In this document: positions 6,711 to 14,884 of the stretch, piece after piece
Numbering within the stretch: position 1 is the stretch's first letter
Layout of the letters: each line of letters begins with the position of its first letter
Origin: Ignavibacteriota bacterium
GTDB taxonomy: Bacteria > Bacteroidota > Ignavibacteria > UBA10030 > SZUA-254
NCBI GenBank assembly: GCA_025358305.1
Contig: JANYJZ010000038.1
Location: forward strand, 1-61,006
Direction: 5' to 3'
DNA length: 61,006 nt
Notes under the pieces: generated by a model
The model's database searches: none
Told to the model about the DNA's origin: nothing
Seen by the model: the letters and a program-made list of their open reading frames with translations, nothing else
Position numbers and translations under genes: made by a program

Positions 6711-8933
6711 TCACCGGACGACAAAGATCCGGTGATTGGAGATATTCTGCGCCTCCGTGATCCGGAGGATGTAGATGCCCGACGGGAGAGAACCCGTTCG
6801 GAGGCTCACGGTCTGATCGGCGGCGATGGGGCCGAAGTGCGCCGTGAAAAGTCGCTGGCCGAGGACGTTATAGAGTTCGGCGTCCGCATGCTGCGCGGGC
6901 GCCTCGAAGCGGACATGGACGGCGCTGCCGGAGGGGACCGGGTTCGGAAAGATGCTCACGGTTCTCGCGGCGGAGACGGGCGGAACCTGGGCCACGGCCG
7001 AGACCTGGCCGGTGAAGTACTTCTCCGCGAGCAAGAACGCCTCGATGCCGATGGTCCTGCCGGCGAGCCTGCCCGGCATGTCGTCGATGGGGGGATGGAT
7101 GCCCCCCCAGATCCGCGAGAGGCTGCACTGGTCCGACGCGTCGCGGTAGGTCGCCCACTGGAGCGTCACGTCGACGCTCGGGCCGTCCTCGAACACGAGA
7201 AACTCATTGTGCGGCGCGAAGAACTCCCCCATCCCTCCCGGAAAGTACTCGTCGCCGGTGAGGAGTGTCATGAGCTCCGCCGCCGCGCGGGAATAGGTGG
7301 AGTGCCCCGACACGTAGCCGGCGAACGGCGGCGTGACGAACGTGCGCCGCTGGTAGGGCCACCACTCCTCGGCGAGGATCCAGCCGACGCCGGCGTAGGT
7401 CGTGGCGGGGTTCGCGATGTAGGAGTGCCCGCGCCAGGCGTAGATCTTGATCTTGCCGACGTTGACGCCGTCGGCCCCTTGGAGCGAGTCGCCGGGCGCG
7501 ACGAGCTCGATGAACCCGGGGATGAGGGGGAGGCCGCTCCGGGAATAGTGCGCGAGCGTGGAGTCGGAACACTGTCCCTGCGCCGCCATCCAGCGGATCG
7601 CGGAGATCGGACGGATATTGTCGTACCATCCCTTCATTCCCCACGCGGTGATCGCAGCGTCGTGAACCGCACCGCCGAGCGCGAAGTAGGCCTTGACGTC
7701 CCACTCGAGCGTGTCGAGGACGGGACCGGTGCCGCGGAAGCGCTTCTGAAAGAGGGGGTGGTCGCTGACGTAGTTCAGGATCGTGAACCAGTGTCCGGGG
7801 GGCGTCTCGGAGCTGGGGCCGTCGGCCCAGAACTCGGCGAGCGACCGAGTATAGTCGCCGCGCGGCACGATCTGGGGGACGTAGGGCGCTCCGGTGCGTG
7901 GGTTGACGGTATGGCCGATGCCGGCATCGCCGCCTTCGGCGAGCTTATAGAACGACGGCAGCTCCGCGAACGTTTCCGGCAGCGGAGGGTTGTTGCCGAT
8001 CGAAGCGGGGGAAATGTCCCACAGGACCGTGTCGGCCCCTTTTAGGTGCGACGACCAGACGGAGACGAGTGAGTAACCCCACCGGTAGAGCTGCGACCCG
8101 GCGCTCGCAACGTCGTTCGTGTCGAGCATCGGCGGCGGCCCCTGATCGTGGTAGACGATGTAATCGTGCCCTTCGCGCGAATGGACCGTGCGCTCCGTGC
8201 TCGTCAGGGCGAAGGGGGTGACGTTGCCCCACTCGGGCCCGAGGAACTTCGGCGTGCTCCCGGGGATGATGTTCCCGTTCTGGTCGATGAACGTCGTCAA
8301 GGTCAGCGGCTGCCAGCGGTTCGGGTCGGTGAGCGTGCTGTCACCGGGCCGGCTCACGATGAGCGGCAGGTTCGAAGGATGGTAGTACGTATAGGCGTAG
8401 TCGTTCGCCTCGTTCGAGCCGTCCTGCATGCCGAAGTCGATGACGCTCTGGGCGATGTAGTTGCCGAGGGCAGCCGCGGAACCCGTCGAGTAGTCGGTCG
8501 ACGTCATGAGCGTGTCGTAGCCGTAGGCGAGCATGAGGGAATCGAACCGGGCGGCGGACGCGGTGGCCCCGGGCGAAGTGCGGAACCGGTACTTCAGGAT
8601 GCGGTAGGCCGCGTAGCTCACGGCCTCCTTGCGCGCCGCGGGGAGATCCGCAGGCGCAGCGATCCCGTTGAAGGGGACGGTGAACCCTCCGACGGTCTTC
8701 CCGAGGAGGAACGTCTGGGCCAGATTGTCGTACGCGGCCCACGCATCGTACATCGCGAGTGACGTGTGGAAGAGGTTCCGAGCGTGGATCGTCGGGCGGG
8801 CGAAGTCCTTCCGGATCGCCTGAAGGAGCGCCTCGTTCCAGTCGCGGGCCACCGAATGCTGAGCGAACGCGGCGGCCGCAAGAAGCGAAAAGGCGGCCGC
8901 GACGGCAAGCGTGCGCTGAAAGAATCGGATCAT
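6711..8933 (-). CDS. T9SS-exported vanadium-dependent haloperoxidase
   Basis: A 740-residue secreted enzyme. A signal peptide (residues 1-24) precedes a mostly helical domain of the PAP2/vanadium haloperoxidase class. The vanadate or phosphate pocket is seen in YVSGHSTYSRAA (His544) and SRIWGGIHPPIDD (Arg607, His613), the latter His being the axial vanadate ligand in the family. The last 80 residues are a T9SS type A sorting domain (IFPNPVPSG... LYNVLGQRLF... LPSGIYILRI). It would oxidise halides with peroxide, or hydrolyse phosphate, on the cell surface or outside. The ATG at 8933 has GGAG close upstream. It is transcribed alone, 36 bases before the NmrA gene. Family and export route are well supported; the substrate is not. 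Confidence 0.92.
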   Translation of the reverse strand: MIRFFQRTLAVAAAFSLLAAAAFAQHSVARDWNEALLQAIRKDFARPTIHARNLFHTSLAMYDAWAAYDNLAQTFLLGKTVGGFTVPFNGIAAPADLPAARKEAVSYAAYRILKYRFRTSPGATASAARFDSLMLAYGYDTLMTSTDYSTGSAAALGNYIAQSVIDFGMQDGSNEANDYAYTYYHPSNLPLIVSRPGDSTLTDPNRWQPLTLTTFIDQNGNIIPGSTPKFLGPEWGNVTPFALTSTERTVHSREGHDYIVYHDQGPPPMLDTNDVASAGSQLYRWGYSLVSVWSSHLKGADTVLWDISPASIGNNPPLPETFAELPSFYKLAEGGDAGIGHTVNPRTGAPYVPQIVPRGDYTRSLAEFWADGPSSETPPGHWFTILNYVSDHPLFQKRFRGTGPVLDTLEWDVKAYFALGGAVHDAAITAWGMKGWYDNIRPISAIRWMAAQGQCSDSTLAHYSRSGLPLIPGFIELVAPGDSLQGADGVNVGKIKIYAWRGHSYIANPATTYAGVGWILAEEWWPYQRRTFVTPPFAGYVSGHSTYSRAAAELMTLLTGDEYFPGGMGEFFAPHNEFLVFEDGPSVDVTLQWATYRDASDQCSLSRIWGGIHPPIDDMPGRLAGRTIGIEAFLLAEKYFTGQVSAVAQVPPVSAARTVSIFPNPVPSGSAVHVRFEAPAQHADAELYNVLGQRLFTAHFGPIAADQTVSLRTGSLPSGIYILRITEAQNISNHRIFVVR

Positions 8934-9051
8934 AGGTCTCCGTTCGTGAGGAAAGAGAATGTTGGTATCATTCGCCCCGGCAGGGATAGTGAGCATGTGG
9001 GGCCGGAAATAATGTACACATCTCCGGGGGGAAATTCAAGAGTTCCGGGGC

Positions 9052-9075
9052 CGAGTGGAGGGTCGAGTGGAGGGT
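9052..9075. repeat. 12-bp direct repeat, two copies
   Basis: The unit CGAGTGGAGGGT occurs twice head to tail in the gap upstream of the haloperoxidase gene (8934-9169). No function is apparent. Confidence 0.6.
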
Positions 9076-9169
9076 CTTCAGGGGGGATCGTTTCGGGCGA
9101 TACAGTGATCTACCGCCATTCCTCCAGGCCGGCCCCTGGCAACTCACACAGTGATGACCTGACCAAGCG

Positions 9170-9679
9170 TCATGCGTAGCGCATCCTTAGGACCTCCATG
9201 TGGTGCCGCTCATGTCCGACCATGATGAACGCCAAGGCCCGGACCGTGAACTCGACGCCGCTCCCGACGCCGCGGCGCGACCACGCGTCCGGACTCAGAT
9301 GCTTGAACATGAGGATGTTCGACCTGCGGGTGAACTCGAACTCCGAGATGAGCTCCCCGAGATCCATTGCGTCGAACGTCGAGGCCTGGACCCAATCGTC
9401 CTGTTCCATGCCCGGGAGGGGCCCCGGAACATTCCGTGCGAAGAAGAGCGCCCGCTGGGCGAAGACCCGCTCGGTGTCGGTAAGGTGCCCAAGGATCTCG
9501 GCGACCGACCATTTGCCGGGGGCGTAGCGCTTCTTCCCCGCCCCGGGCGGAAGCGCCCGAAGCTCGCGCACGGTCGCTGCTATCTGGGTCTCCATGGCGG
9601 CGAGGACGTCAGTCTCGGGGACGAGCGCGATATATTTGCCGTAGTACGGGGCGTGTTCGGATGGATCGGGTCGGGTCAT
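9170..9679 (-). CDS. DinB-family protein
   Basis: A 169-residue cytoplasmic DinB-fold protein. Characteristic segments are KWSVAEILGHLTDTERVFAQ (first His ligand in ILGHL) and the C-terminal VGHERHHMEVLRMRY, with the second and third His. An AGAGGAG ribosome site lies upstream of the ATG at 9679. In the family these act as metal-dependent thiol transferases or related enzymes; no substrate is known. It follows the CsgG-like gene by 26 bases on the same strand and probably shares its transcript. Confidence 0.86.
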   Translation of the reverse strand: MTRPDPSEHAPYYGKYIALVPETDVLAAMETQIAATVRELRALPPGAGKKRYAPGKWSVAEILGHLTDTERVFAQRALFFARNVPGPLPGMEQDDWVQASTFDAMDLGELISEFEFTRRSNILMFKHLSPDAWSRRGVGSGVEFTVRALAFIMVGHERHHMEVLRMRYA

Positions 9680-9705
9680 GGGTGCTGCTCCTCTTGTGGA
9701 ATGGT

Positions 9706-10656
9706 TCAGAGAATGCCGATCGTGAAGACGACCGCGCGGTCGTCGTAGTCGTTCATGGTGTAGATGAACTCCAGATTGAGGATCATCTGAAAGTTGTAGG
9801 TATGGAGCAGCCGCAGGCCTGTCATGGCCGAAAGCTCGATCCCGTCCCCGCGGCGGTTGTCTTGGGGCGCGCCGGAGAAGTTGATGAGCGTGTTGTGGCT
9901 GATCCAGTGAAAGCCTACTCCGCCGCCGAAATACGGGCAGACGTCCTGTCTCGAGAGAAGATACGCGCCGTAGAGGTCCATCGCAAATCCCTTGCGGATC
10001 CCGACGAGCATCCCGACCGCGTAGTCCTCGATCTCGTAGTCGAACCGGGAGTCGACGATGAACGACCGGTCGCCGTTGTCGTAGCCGTGCTGGGGGTAGA
10101 GGTAGCCGAACGAGAACCCGAAGTTCTTCCGCGACGCCCGGCGCTGGGGCTCGGTCGTTTCCGTCGCGAGGATCTGCCCGACCTCCGCGCTCTTGGAGAT
10201 CGGCTCCAAGTCGACGACGCTCTTCGCGAGGCGCTTCATGAGGACCTCGAGGTCCTCGGCGGTCGCTGCCGTCGCCTGATCGATGAGGATCTGCTTCTTC
10301 GTGGGGACGTCGACGAGGAAGTACTGCACGATGATTTTCTCCCCGAGGGCGGAGAGGCGGCACCCGAGGACCTGCGCGGCGCCGAGGGTCTGGCCGGCGG
10401 CGGCGGCACACTCGCTCTCGGTGCAGGGAGTGTCGCCGAGGGCCTCCTTCGTCTTTTTGCCGGAGACGATGTCCATGGAGCTCTGCTTGCCGATCTCGGT
10501 CCGGAGGATCGACTCGGCGGTCTCCGCCGTCACGGCGTCGACGCCGTTAGAGGTCAGGGGAAGGATGACAATTCGGCCTGAGCCCTTTTGCTGGCCGGAG
10601 GCGTACGTGACACTCAGGAGTGCGAACAGTGCGAGGACGGAAATGATCGTTTTCAT
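9706..10656 (-). CDS. CsgG/TolB-like domain plus outer-membrane barrel
   Basis: A 316-residue exported protein. After a signal peptide (MKTIISVLALFALLSVTYA), residues about 28-150 look like the alpha/beta domain of CsgG/TolB N-terminal proteins: a first strand RIVILPL, a helix with ILRTEIGK, a paired-cysteine segment (CTESECAAAAG) and GAAQVLGCRLSALGEK. Residues about 175-316 alternate hydrophobic and polar residues with turns, ending VVFTIGIL, typical of a small outer-membrane beta-barrel. Its ATG overlaps the stop of the YdeI-like gene (ATGA), so the two are coupled. The domain reading is by pattern only; the function is unknown. Confidence 0.62.
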   Translation of the reverse strand: MKTIISVLALFALLSVTYASGQQKGSGRIVILPLTSNGVDAVTAETAESILRTEIGKQSSMDIVSGKKTKEALGDTPCTESECAAAAGQTLGAAQVLGCRLSALGEKIIVQYFLVDVPTKKQILIDQATAATAEDLEVLMKRLAKSVVDLEPISKSAEVGQILATETTEPQRRASRKNFGFSFGYLYPQHGYDNGDRSFIVDSRFDYEIEDYAVGMLVGIRKGFAMDLYGAYLLSRQDVCPYFGGGVGFHWISHNTLINFSGAPQDNRRGDGIELSAMTGLRLLHTYNFQMILNLEFIYTMNDYDDRAVVFTIGIL

Positions 10657-11222
10657 GGGGTTAACCCCTTCGTTGTCTTTTGTGTGAGGGATCGTCGCGC
10701 GGCGTCGAGCTCGTGCGCGAGGATCTTGTGGTTGATCGTTCCGTGCTGTGCGATGAGGTGCCGGACGATCGTGATGGAGCGGATGATGCGCTGGTCCTGG
10801 CTCTTCGCCGACCCGATGATATAGAGCAGCACGCGCTGCTTTCCCTTCGTGAGGGCGTGGAAGAGGGCGTTCCCCTTCTTTTCCTGCCGGAGCAGTTCGG
10901 CGAGTTCTTCGGGCATCGGGAGGCCGTACGTGCTCTCGTCCTTCCGGAGTTCGACCCGGACCTCCGCGCCAAAGGTCAGTCCGAGCGAGTCCCGGCGCTT
11001 TTTGTTCACGGTGATGACGAAGGTCCCGCGGCCATGGGGAAGCATCGCGCATTGGTGCTCCTCGCCGCCGTTGAGCCGGCAATAGACCCTGCGGTGGTCC
11101 TCCGAGGAAAGCTGCTCCACGACGCTCGCGGGGACCTCAAGGTGTGCGCCCCAAAGCCTGTTCTCGGAGCGCTCGAGTTTCACGGTGAAGCGACGGACCT
11201 TGACGGCTGACGTTGTACTCAC
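10653..11222 (-). CDS. DUF1905/YdeI-like protein
   Basis: A 189-residue protein with an N-terminal beta-barrel-like DUF1905 domain (VKVRRFTVKLERSENRLW through FGAEVRVELRK) and a C-terminal helical segment of the YdeI/OmpD-associated family (KQRVLLYIIGSAKSQDQR, then RSITIVRHL). GTG 11222 is taken as the start because the DUF1905 domain begins directly after it; the upstream extension is Arg-rich and unlike the family. YdeI relatives are linked to stress and bacteriocin tolerance, but the molecular function is unsettled. It is coupled to the barrel gene that follows by a four-base overlap. Confidence 0.74.
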   Translation of the reverse strand: MSTTSAVKVRRFTVKLERSENRLWGAHLEVPASVVEQLSSEDHRRVYCRLNGGEEHQCAMLPHGRGTFVITVNKKRRDSLGLTFGAEVRVELRKDESTYGLPMPEELAELLRQEKKGNALFHALTKGKQRVLLYIIGSAKSQDQRIIRSITIVRHLIAQHGTINHKILAHELDAARRSLTQKTTKGLTP

Positions 11223-11568
11223 GCGCCTGTGCCTCGGGCCGCCGGACGGACGCGGAAGACGAATGCGGGAACCCCTGCGCGCGCGCTCGTGTATGGCGTA
11301 GAGAACGCATCTTGCGCGGCGCCGTTGAGGACCGCCAGAAACGCGATGCCATGCCAGGCTATGAGGTGTTTTTGTATCACTGAGGGGGTCCCCTTCACCC
11401 AATGTACGGATATGCTTTCTGAATCTCAATCGATTCGCAGGGACAGAAGCTCATCTGCAGAAGGAACGACGGATCCGTGCGCCGGGTGATGGGATTTCCC
11501 GGCAGGGCGTTTGCGCGAATCGGTCTTTGTCGTAAAATATGCCCTATTTTATTGTATATCTTTATTAA
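11223..11568. other. Divergent intergenic region, no gene seen
   Basis: This gap separates the YdeI-like gene (minus) from hipBA (plus). I see no convincing coding sequence. The first 200 bases are GC-rich like the chromosome; from about 11525 the sequence turns abruptly AT-rich and leads into the hipBA operators. Confidence 0.5.
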
Positions 11569-11624
11569 AGCCCTTATAAGGGCTATATATATGAAATAAT
11601 TAATATAAAGCCCTTATAAAGACT
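11569..11624 (+). promoter_or_regulatory. Twin palindromic operators of hipBA
   Basis: A perfect 16-base palindrome, AGCCCTTATAAGGGCT, lies at 11569-11584. A second, imperfect copy, AGCCCTTATAAAGACT, lies at 11609-11624, exactly 40 bases on, or about four helical turns. Both lie just upstream of the -35 box of the hipBA promoter. HipB-type antitoxins bind spaced palindromes to repress their own operon, so these are the likely operators. The symmetry and spacing are seen directly; the binding is inferred. Confidence 0.75.
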
Positions 11625-11634
11625 ATAATAACTA

Positions 11635-11663
11635 TTGACTTAATGTTGCATGTACAGTATATT
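11635..11663 (+). promoter_or_regulatory. Sigma70-like hipBA promoter
   Basis: TTGACT (11635-11640) and TATATT (11658-11663) are separated by 17 bases, each one mismatch from the sigma70 consensus. Transcription would start near 11670, leaving a short leader before the GTG of hipB at 11689. The form is the general bacterial one and not the TAnnTTTG type of Bacteroidales. Confidence 0.65.
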
Positions 11664-11688
11664 AAATATATCAGCGAAAGGGTCGATC

Positions 11689-12006
11689 GTGAATACCACA
11701 ACAGACGTTTCTCATCTCGAGATGATCGGCGCACGGGTCCGGCAAGAGAGGCTCAATCAGAACACGACCCAGTCGGAGGTTGCATCGACGGCCGGCGTCG
11801 CGCTGAACGTCGTGAAGCAGCTCGAGAGCGGCAAGGGCTGCGCCCTGCGCAACTTCATCCGCATTCTCCGAGCGCTCGGCAAGCTCGATCAGATCGATCT
11901 CTTCCTGCCCGAGCCGGGCATAAGCCCGCTTCAGCTTGTCGCGCTTGAAGGCCGACGGCGGAAAGGGGCCTCCGGCAAGCGGGGCAGGAAGGCGTCAGGG
12001 GCCTGA
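11689..12006 (+). CDS. hipB: HipB-like XRE-family antitoxin
   Basis: A 105-residue DNA-binding protein with an XRE/Cro helix-turn-helix (IGARVRQERLNQNTTQSEVA, then AGVALNVVKQLESGKG, residues about 12-50). The start is GTG 11689, with AAGGG six bases upstream; an in-frame ATG at 11650 lies inside the promoter and is rejected. The C-terminal tail is rich in Lys, Arg and Gly (RRRKGASGKRGRK) and may be disordered, as often in antitoxins. It lies two bases before hipA and should repress the operon through the two palindromes upstream while neutralising HipA. Confidence 0.9.
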   Translation: MNTTTDVSHLEMIGARVRQERLNQNTTQSEVASTAGVALNVVKQLESGKGCALRNFIRILRALGKLDQIDLFLPEPGISPLQLVALEGRRRKGASGKRGRKASGA

Positions 12007-12008
12007 CG

Positions 12009-13310
12009 ATGGCGAAGGCCCCAAGAAAAGTGCGCTATGCGACTGTGATCCTCTGGGGGAAAGAGGTTGGCGCCGTCGCGTGGGACGACGGCCGGGCCTT
12101 CGCCTCGTTCGAATACGACCCGTCCTTCCTCCGCGACGGTGTTGAGATCGCTCCCCTGGTCATGCCCCGGCGCCGGGGGATCTTTTCCTTCCCGGAACTC
12201 AGGCGTGAGACGTTCCGGGGTCTCCCCGGCGTACTGGCGGATTCGATACCGGACACGTTCGGCAATGTGCTCATCGACGCCTGGCTTGCCCGCCACGGCC
12301 GCTCGATAGAGGACTTCTCCCCGGTGGAGCGTCTGTGTTACATCGGCTCGCGCGGCATGGGGGCGCTGGAATTCAAGCCGGCGTTGCGCTCGGCCGAGCG
12401 GATGTCCGTTCCGCTCGAGATCGGCGCGATGATCGAACTCGCCCAGTACGTGCTCGACAACCGGACGGAGATGATCGCCAACCTCCAAGACCACGCTCGG
12501 GCGATCGAAACGATCATCCGCGTCGGGACCTCGGCAGGCGGAGCGCGTGCAAAGGCGCTCGTGTCGTGGAACCGCGCTACGAACGAGGTGCGCTCAGGCC
12601 AGGTGCCGCCTCCGCCGGGGTTCGAGCCGTGGATCCTGAAGTTCGACGGCGTCGACGACCGGGCGCTCGGCGTCTCTCAGGGGTTCGGGAGGATCGAACT
12701 TGCCTATCATCTCATGGCGTTACAGGCCGGGATCACGATGACCGAATGCCGGCTCTTCGAGGAGACCGGACGGGCCCATTTCATGATCAAGCGGTTCGAC
12801 CGGGATGCCAAAGGAGAAAAGATCCATCTCCAGTCGCTCTGCGCTCTTGCGCATTTCGACTTCAATAGCGCCGGCGCGTACAGCTACGAGCAGGCGCTTT
12901 CGGCCGCCCAGCAGTTGGGGCTCGGCTACGATGCGCTGGAGCAGATGTATCGCAGAATGGTGTTCAATGTCGTCGCGAGGAACCAGGACGATCATACGAA
13001 GAACATCGCATTTCTCCTCGACAAGAGCGGGCAGTGGAGCCTCTCGCCCGCGTTCGACGTCACGTGGGCGTATAACCCCTCAGGCCCCTGGACGAGCAGC
13101 CACCAGATGACGATCAACGGAAAACGGGACGGATTCCTCAAGGAGGACCTTTTGGCCCCGGCGAAGCTCTTCGGGATCAAGCATGCGAGCGCGATCCTCA
13201 CGCAGGTGAGCGCCGCACTCTCCGAATGGCCGGCGTTCGCCGAACAATCCGGCGTTCCGCCGAAGATCAGAGATCAGGTCGGAGCTTCGCACCGGCCGAT
13301 GCTCGCGTAA
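12009..13310 (+). CDS. hipA: HipA-like serine/threonine kinase toxin
   Basis: A 433-residue HipA-family kinase, close in length to the E. coli protein (440). Seen in order: the N-terminal subdomain (VILWGKEVGAVAWDD), the Gly-rich nucleotide loop with the autophosphorylated Ser (GTSAGGARAKAL, 173-184), the ATP-binding Lys (WILKF, Lys211), IKRFDR (260-264), the catalytic loop RNQDDHTKN (324-332) and the metal-binding Asp350 in LSPAFD. All key residues are present, so it is likely active. HipA toxins phosphorylate glutamyl-tRNA synthetase or related targets and induce dormancy. hipB precedes it directly. Confidence 0.93.
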   Translation: MAKAPRKVRYATVILWGKEVGAVAWDDGRAFASFEYDPSFLRDGVEIAPLVMPRRRGIFSFPELRRETFRGLPGVLADSIPDTFGNVLIDAWLARHGRSIEDFSPVERLCYIGSRGMGALEFKPALRSAERMSVPLEIGAMIELAQYVLDNRTEMIANLQDHARAIETIIRVGTSAGGARAKALVSWNRATNEVRSGQVPPPPGFEPWILKFDGVDDRALGVSQGFGRIELAYHLMALQAGITMTECRLFEETGRAHFMIKRFDRDAKGEKIHLQSLCALAHFDFNSAGAYSYEQALSAAQQLGLGYDALEQMYRRMVFNVVARNQDDHTKNIAFLLDKSGQWSLSPAFDVTWAYNPSGPWTSSHQMTINGKRDGFLKEDLLAPAKLFGIKHASAILTQVSAALSEWPAFAEQSGVPPKIRDQVGASHRPMLA

Positions 13311-13350
13311 ATGGTCATCGGCGCGCGCCCCCCTCCCTTCCAGAGAGAGA

Positions 13351-14805
13351 TCAGTGCACGAGGTTGCCGCGCGGCTCCTCAACCTTGAATACCCATGCGT
13401 GCCTCCCGAGATAGGAGGATCGGACCGTCTCCGGTATCATGATCGTTGTCTCCGTGCTCGAGACGATCCCTTTGAGTTCCTCCCCGCAACCGAGAAGCCG
13501 CACCGAACGACTCGCCAGTTGGAGCCCCTCGACGGTCAGACGTGACGGAAGCCTCTCCCCCTCGTCCGCCAGATAGATGAGATATGCGGGGCCGGAGGCA
13601 TGTTCTGGCCCGTGCGACGGTTGCGTGGCGACGATCTTTCCTCCCAGAAACGTGCCGCCGGGCTTGGTCTTGTAGATCGCTTCGTTGTTCACCTTCATCC
13701 AATCGCCGATCTCCTTCAGGCGGCTGTAGGCCGTGTCGTCGAGCGTCCCGGAAGGGGACGGCGCGACATTGAGGAGAAAGTTCCCGCCCGATGAGACGAT
13801 CCGGGCGAGCAGATGGATGAGTTCGTTCGCCGGTTTGTACGTGTCGTTCGGGACGTAGCTCCAGGAGGTCGCCATCGTCATGCAGGTCTCCCAGGGATAG
13901 GGAAGGGGCTTGTCGGGGATCTTCTGCTCCGGCGTGAGGTAGTTCTGGTTCGGGCCTTCAACGTCGCGGTCGACGACGATGAGTCCCGGCTGGTGCGTCC
14001 GAGCCATCCGTGCAATCGAGTCCATGCCGATATCCTCGTTGAACCGGACCAGTGACGCGCACGCGGAATCCAAGGCCGTGTTCGGCCTCACCCACCCGCC
14101 GTCGAGCCAGAGGATGTCGACGGGACCGTAGTGCGACATGAGTTCGGTGATCTGGTTCGCGGTGAAGGTCTTGAACGCGTTCCATTTCTCGGGATACTTT
14201 GCCGGGTCGTAGTTCACGTGCCGGTCCTTCGGCGGGAAGTGCGGATTCCAGTAGGACGGCACATGCCAGTCCGCCTTCGAAAAATACGCTCCCACGCCGA
14301 ACCCCTCCTTCCGAAAAGCGGAGAAGATCTCCCGTGTCACGTCGCTTGCGGGGTTCGCGCTAAAGGGACACTCCGGATCGGTGATCTTGTAGTCGGTCTG
14401 CTTCGTGTCGAACATGCAGAAGCCGTCGTGGTGCTTCGTCGTAAAGACGACGTACTTCATCCCGGCCCCCGCGGCCGCTTTGGCCCAGCGCTCGGGCTCG
14501 AACTTTGCCGGATTGAACGTGGTCTTCAGGTTCTCGTAGGAGGCCTTATACGCGAAATAATTGCCGCTGTCGGGGCCTAAGCGGCGGCACCAATCCTCGT
14601 CCTCGGGGCAAATGCTCCAGCTCTCGACGATGCCCCATTGGGAATACGTCCCCCAATGCATGAGAAGGCCGAACTTCGCGTCGCTCCACCACTGGAGCTT
14701 CGCTTGGACGAGCGGATCGGACGGCGGGTAGTATTTCTGCTCCTGCCCGGCGGCACCCGCGCCGAACAGAAGAAGGAACAGGAAGAGACAGAGGGTCTTT
14801 TGCAT
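13351..14805 (-). CDS. Secreted GH29 alpha-L-fucosidase
   Basis: A 484-residue glycoside hydrolase of family 29 with a signal peptide (residues 1-20). The fold starts with KFGLLMHWGTYSQWG, continues with VVFTTKHHDGFCMFD (His125, His126), and has the nucleophile Asp235 in DILWLDGGW, all typical of GH29. After about residue 390 there is a short C-terminal beta domain. It should release terminal alpha-L-fucose in the periplasm or at the surface. It is transcribed divergently from the GH3 gene across only 79 bases, so both are probably induced together by a plant- or algal-type glycan. The family is clear; the linkage preference is not. Confidence 0.93.
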   Translation of the reverse strand: MQKTLCLFLFLLLFGAGAAGQEQKYYPPSDPLVQAKLQWWSDAKFGLLMHWGTYSQWGIVESWSICPEDEDWCRRLGPDSGNYFAYKASYENLKTTFNPAKFEPERWAKAAAGAGMKYVVFTTKHHDGFCMFDTKQTDYKITDPECPFSANPASDVTREIFSAFRKEGFGVGAYFSKADWHVPSYWNPHFPPKDRHVNYDPAKYPEKWNAFKTFTANQITELMSHYGPVDILWLDGGWVRPNTALDSACASLVRFNEDIGMDSIARMARTHQPGLIVVDRDVEGPNQNYLTPEQKIPDKPLPYPWETCMTMATSWSYVPNDTYKPANELIHLLARIVSSGGNFLLNVAPSPSGTLDDTAYSRLKEIGDWMKVNNEAIYKTKPGGTFLGGKIVATQPSHGPEHASGPAYLIYLADEGERLPSRLTVEGLQLASRSVRLLGCGEELKGIVSSTETTIMIPETVRSSYLGRHAWVFKVEEPRGNLVH

Positions 14806-14884
14806 CGCGCACCTACCATATGATGAAATTTATCAGTACCATTGTACGAACTCCCGCAACAAGGTTCAACTATCGGAGGGCACG

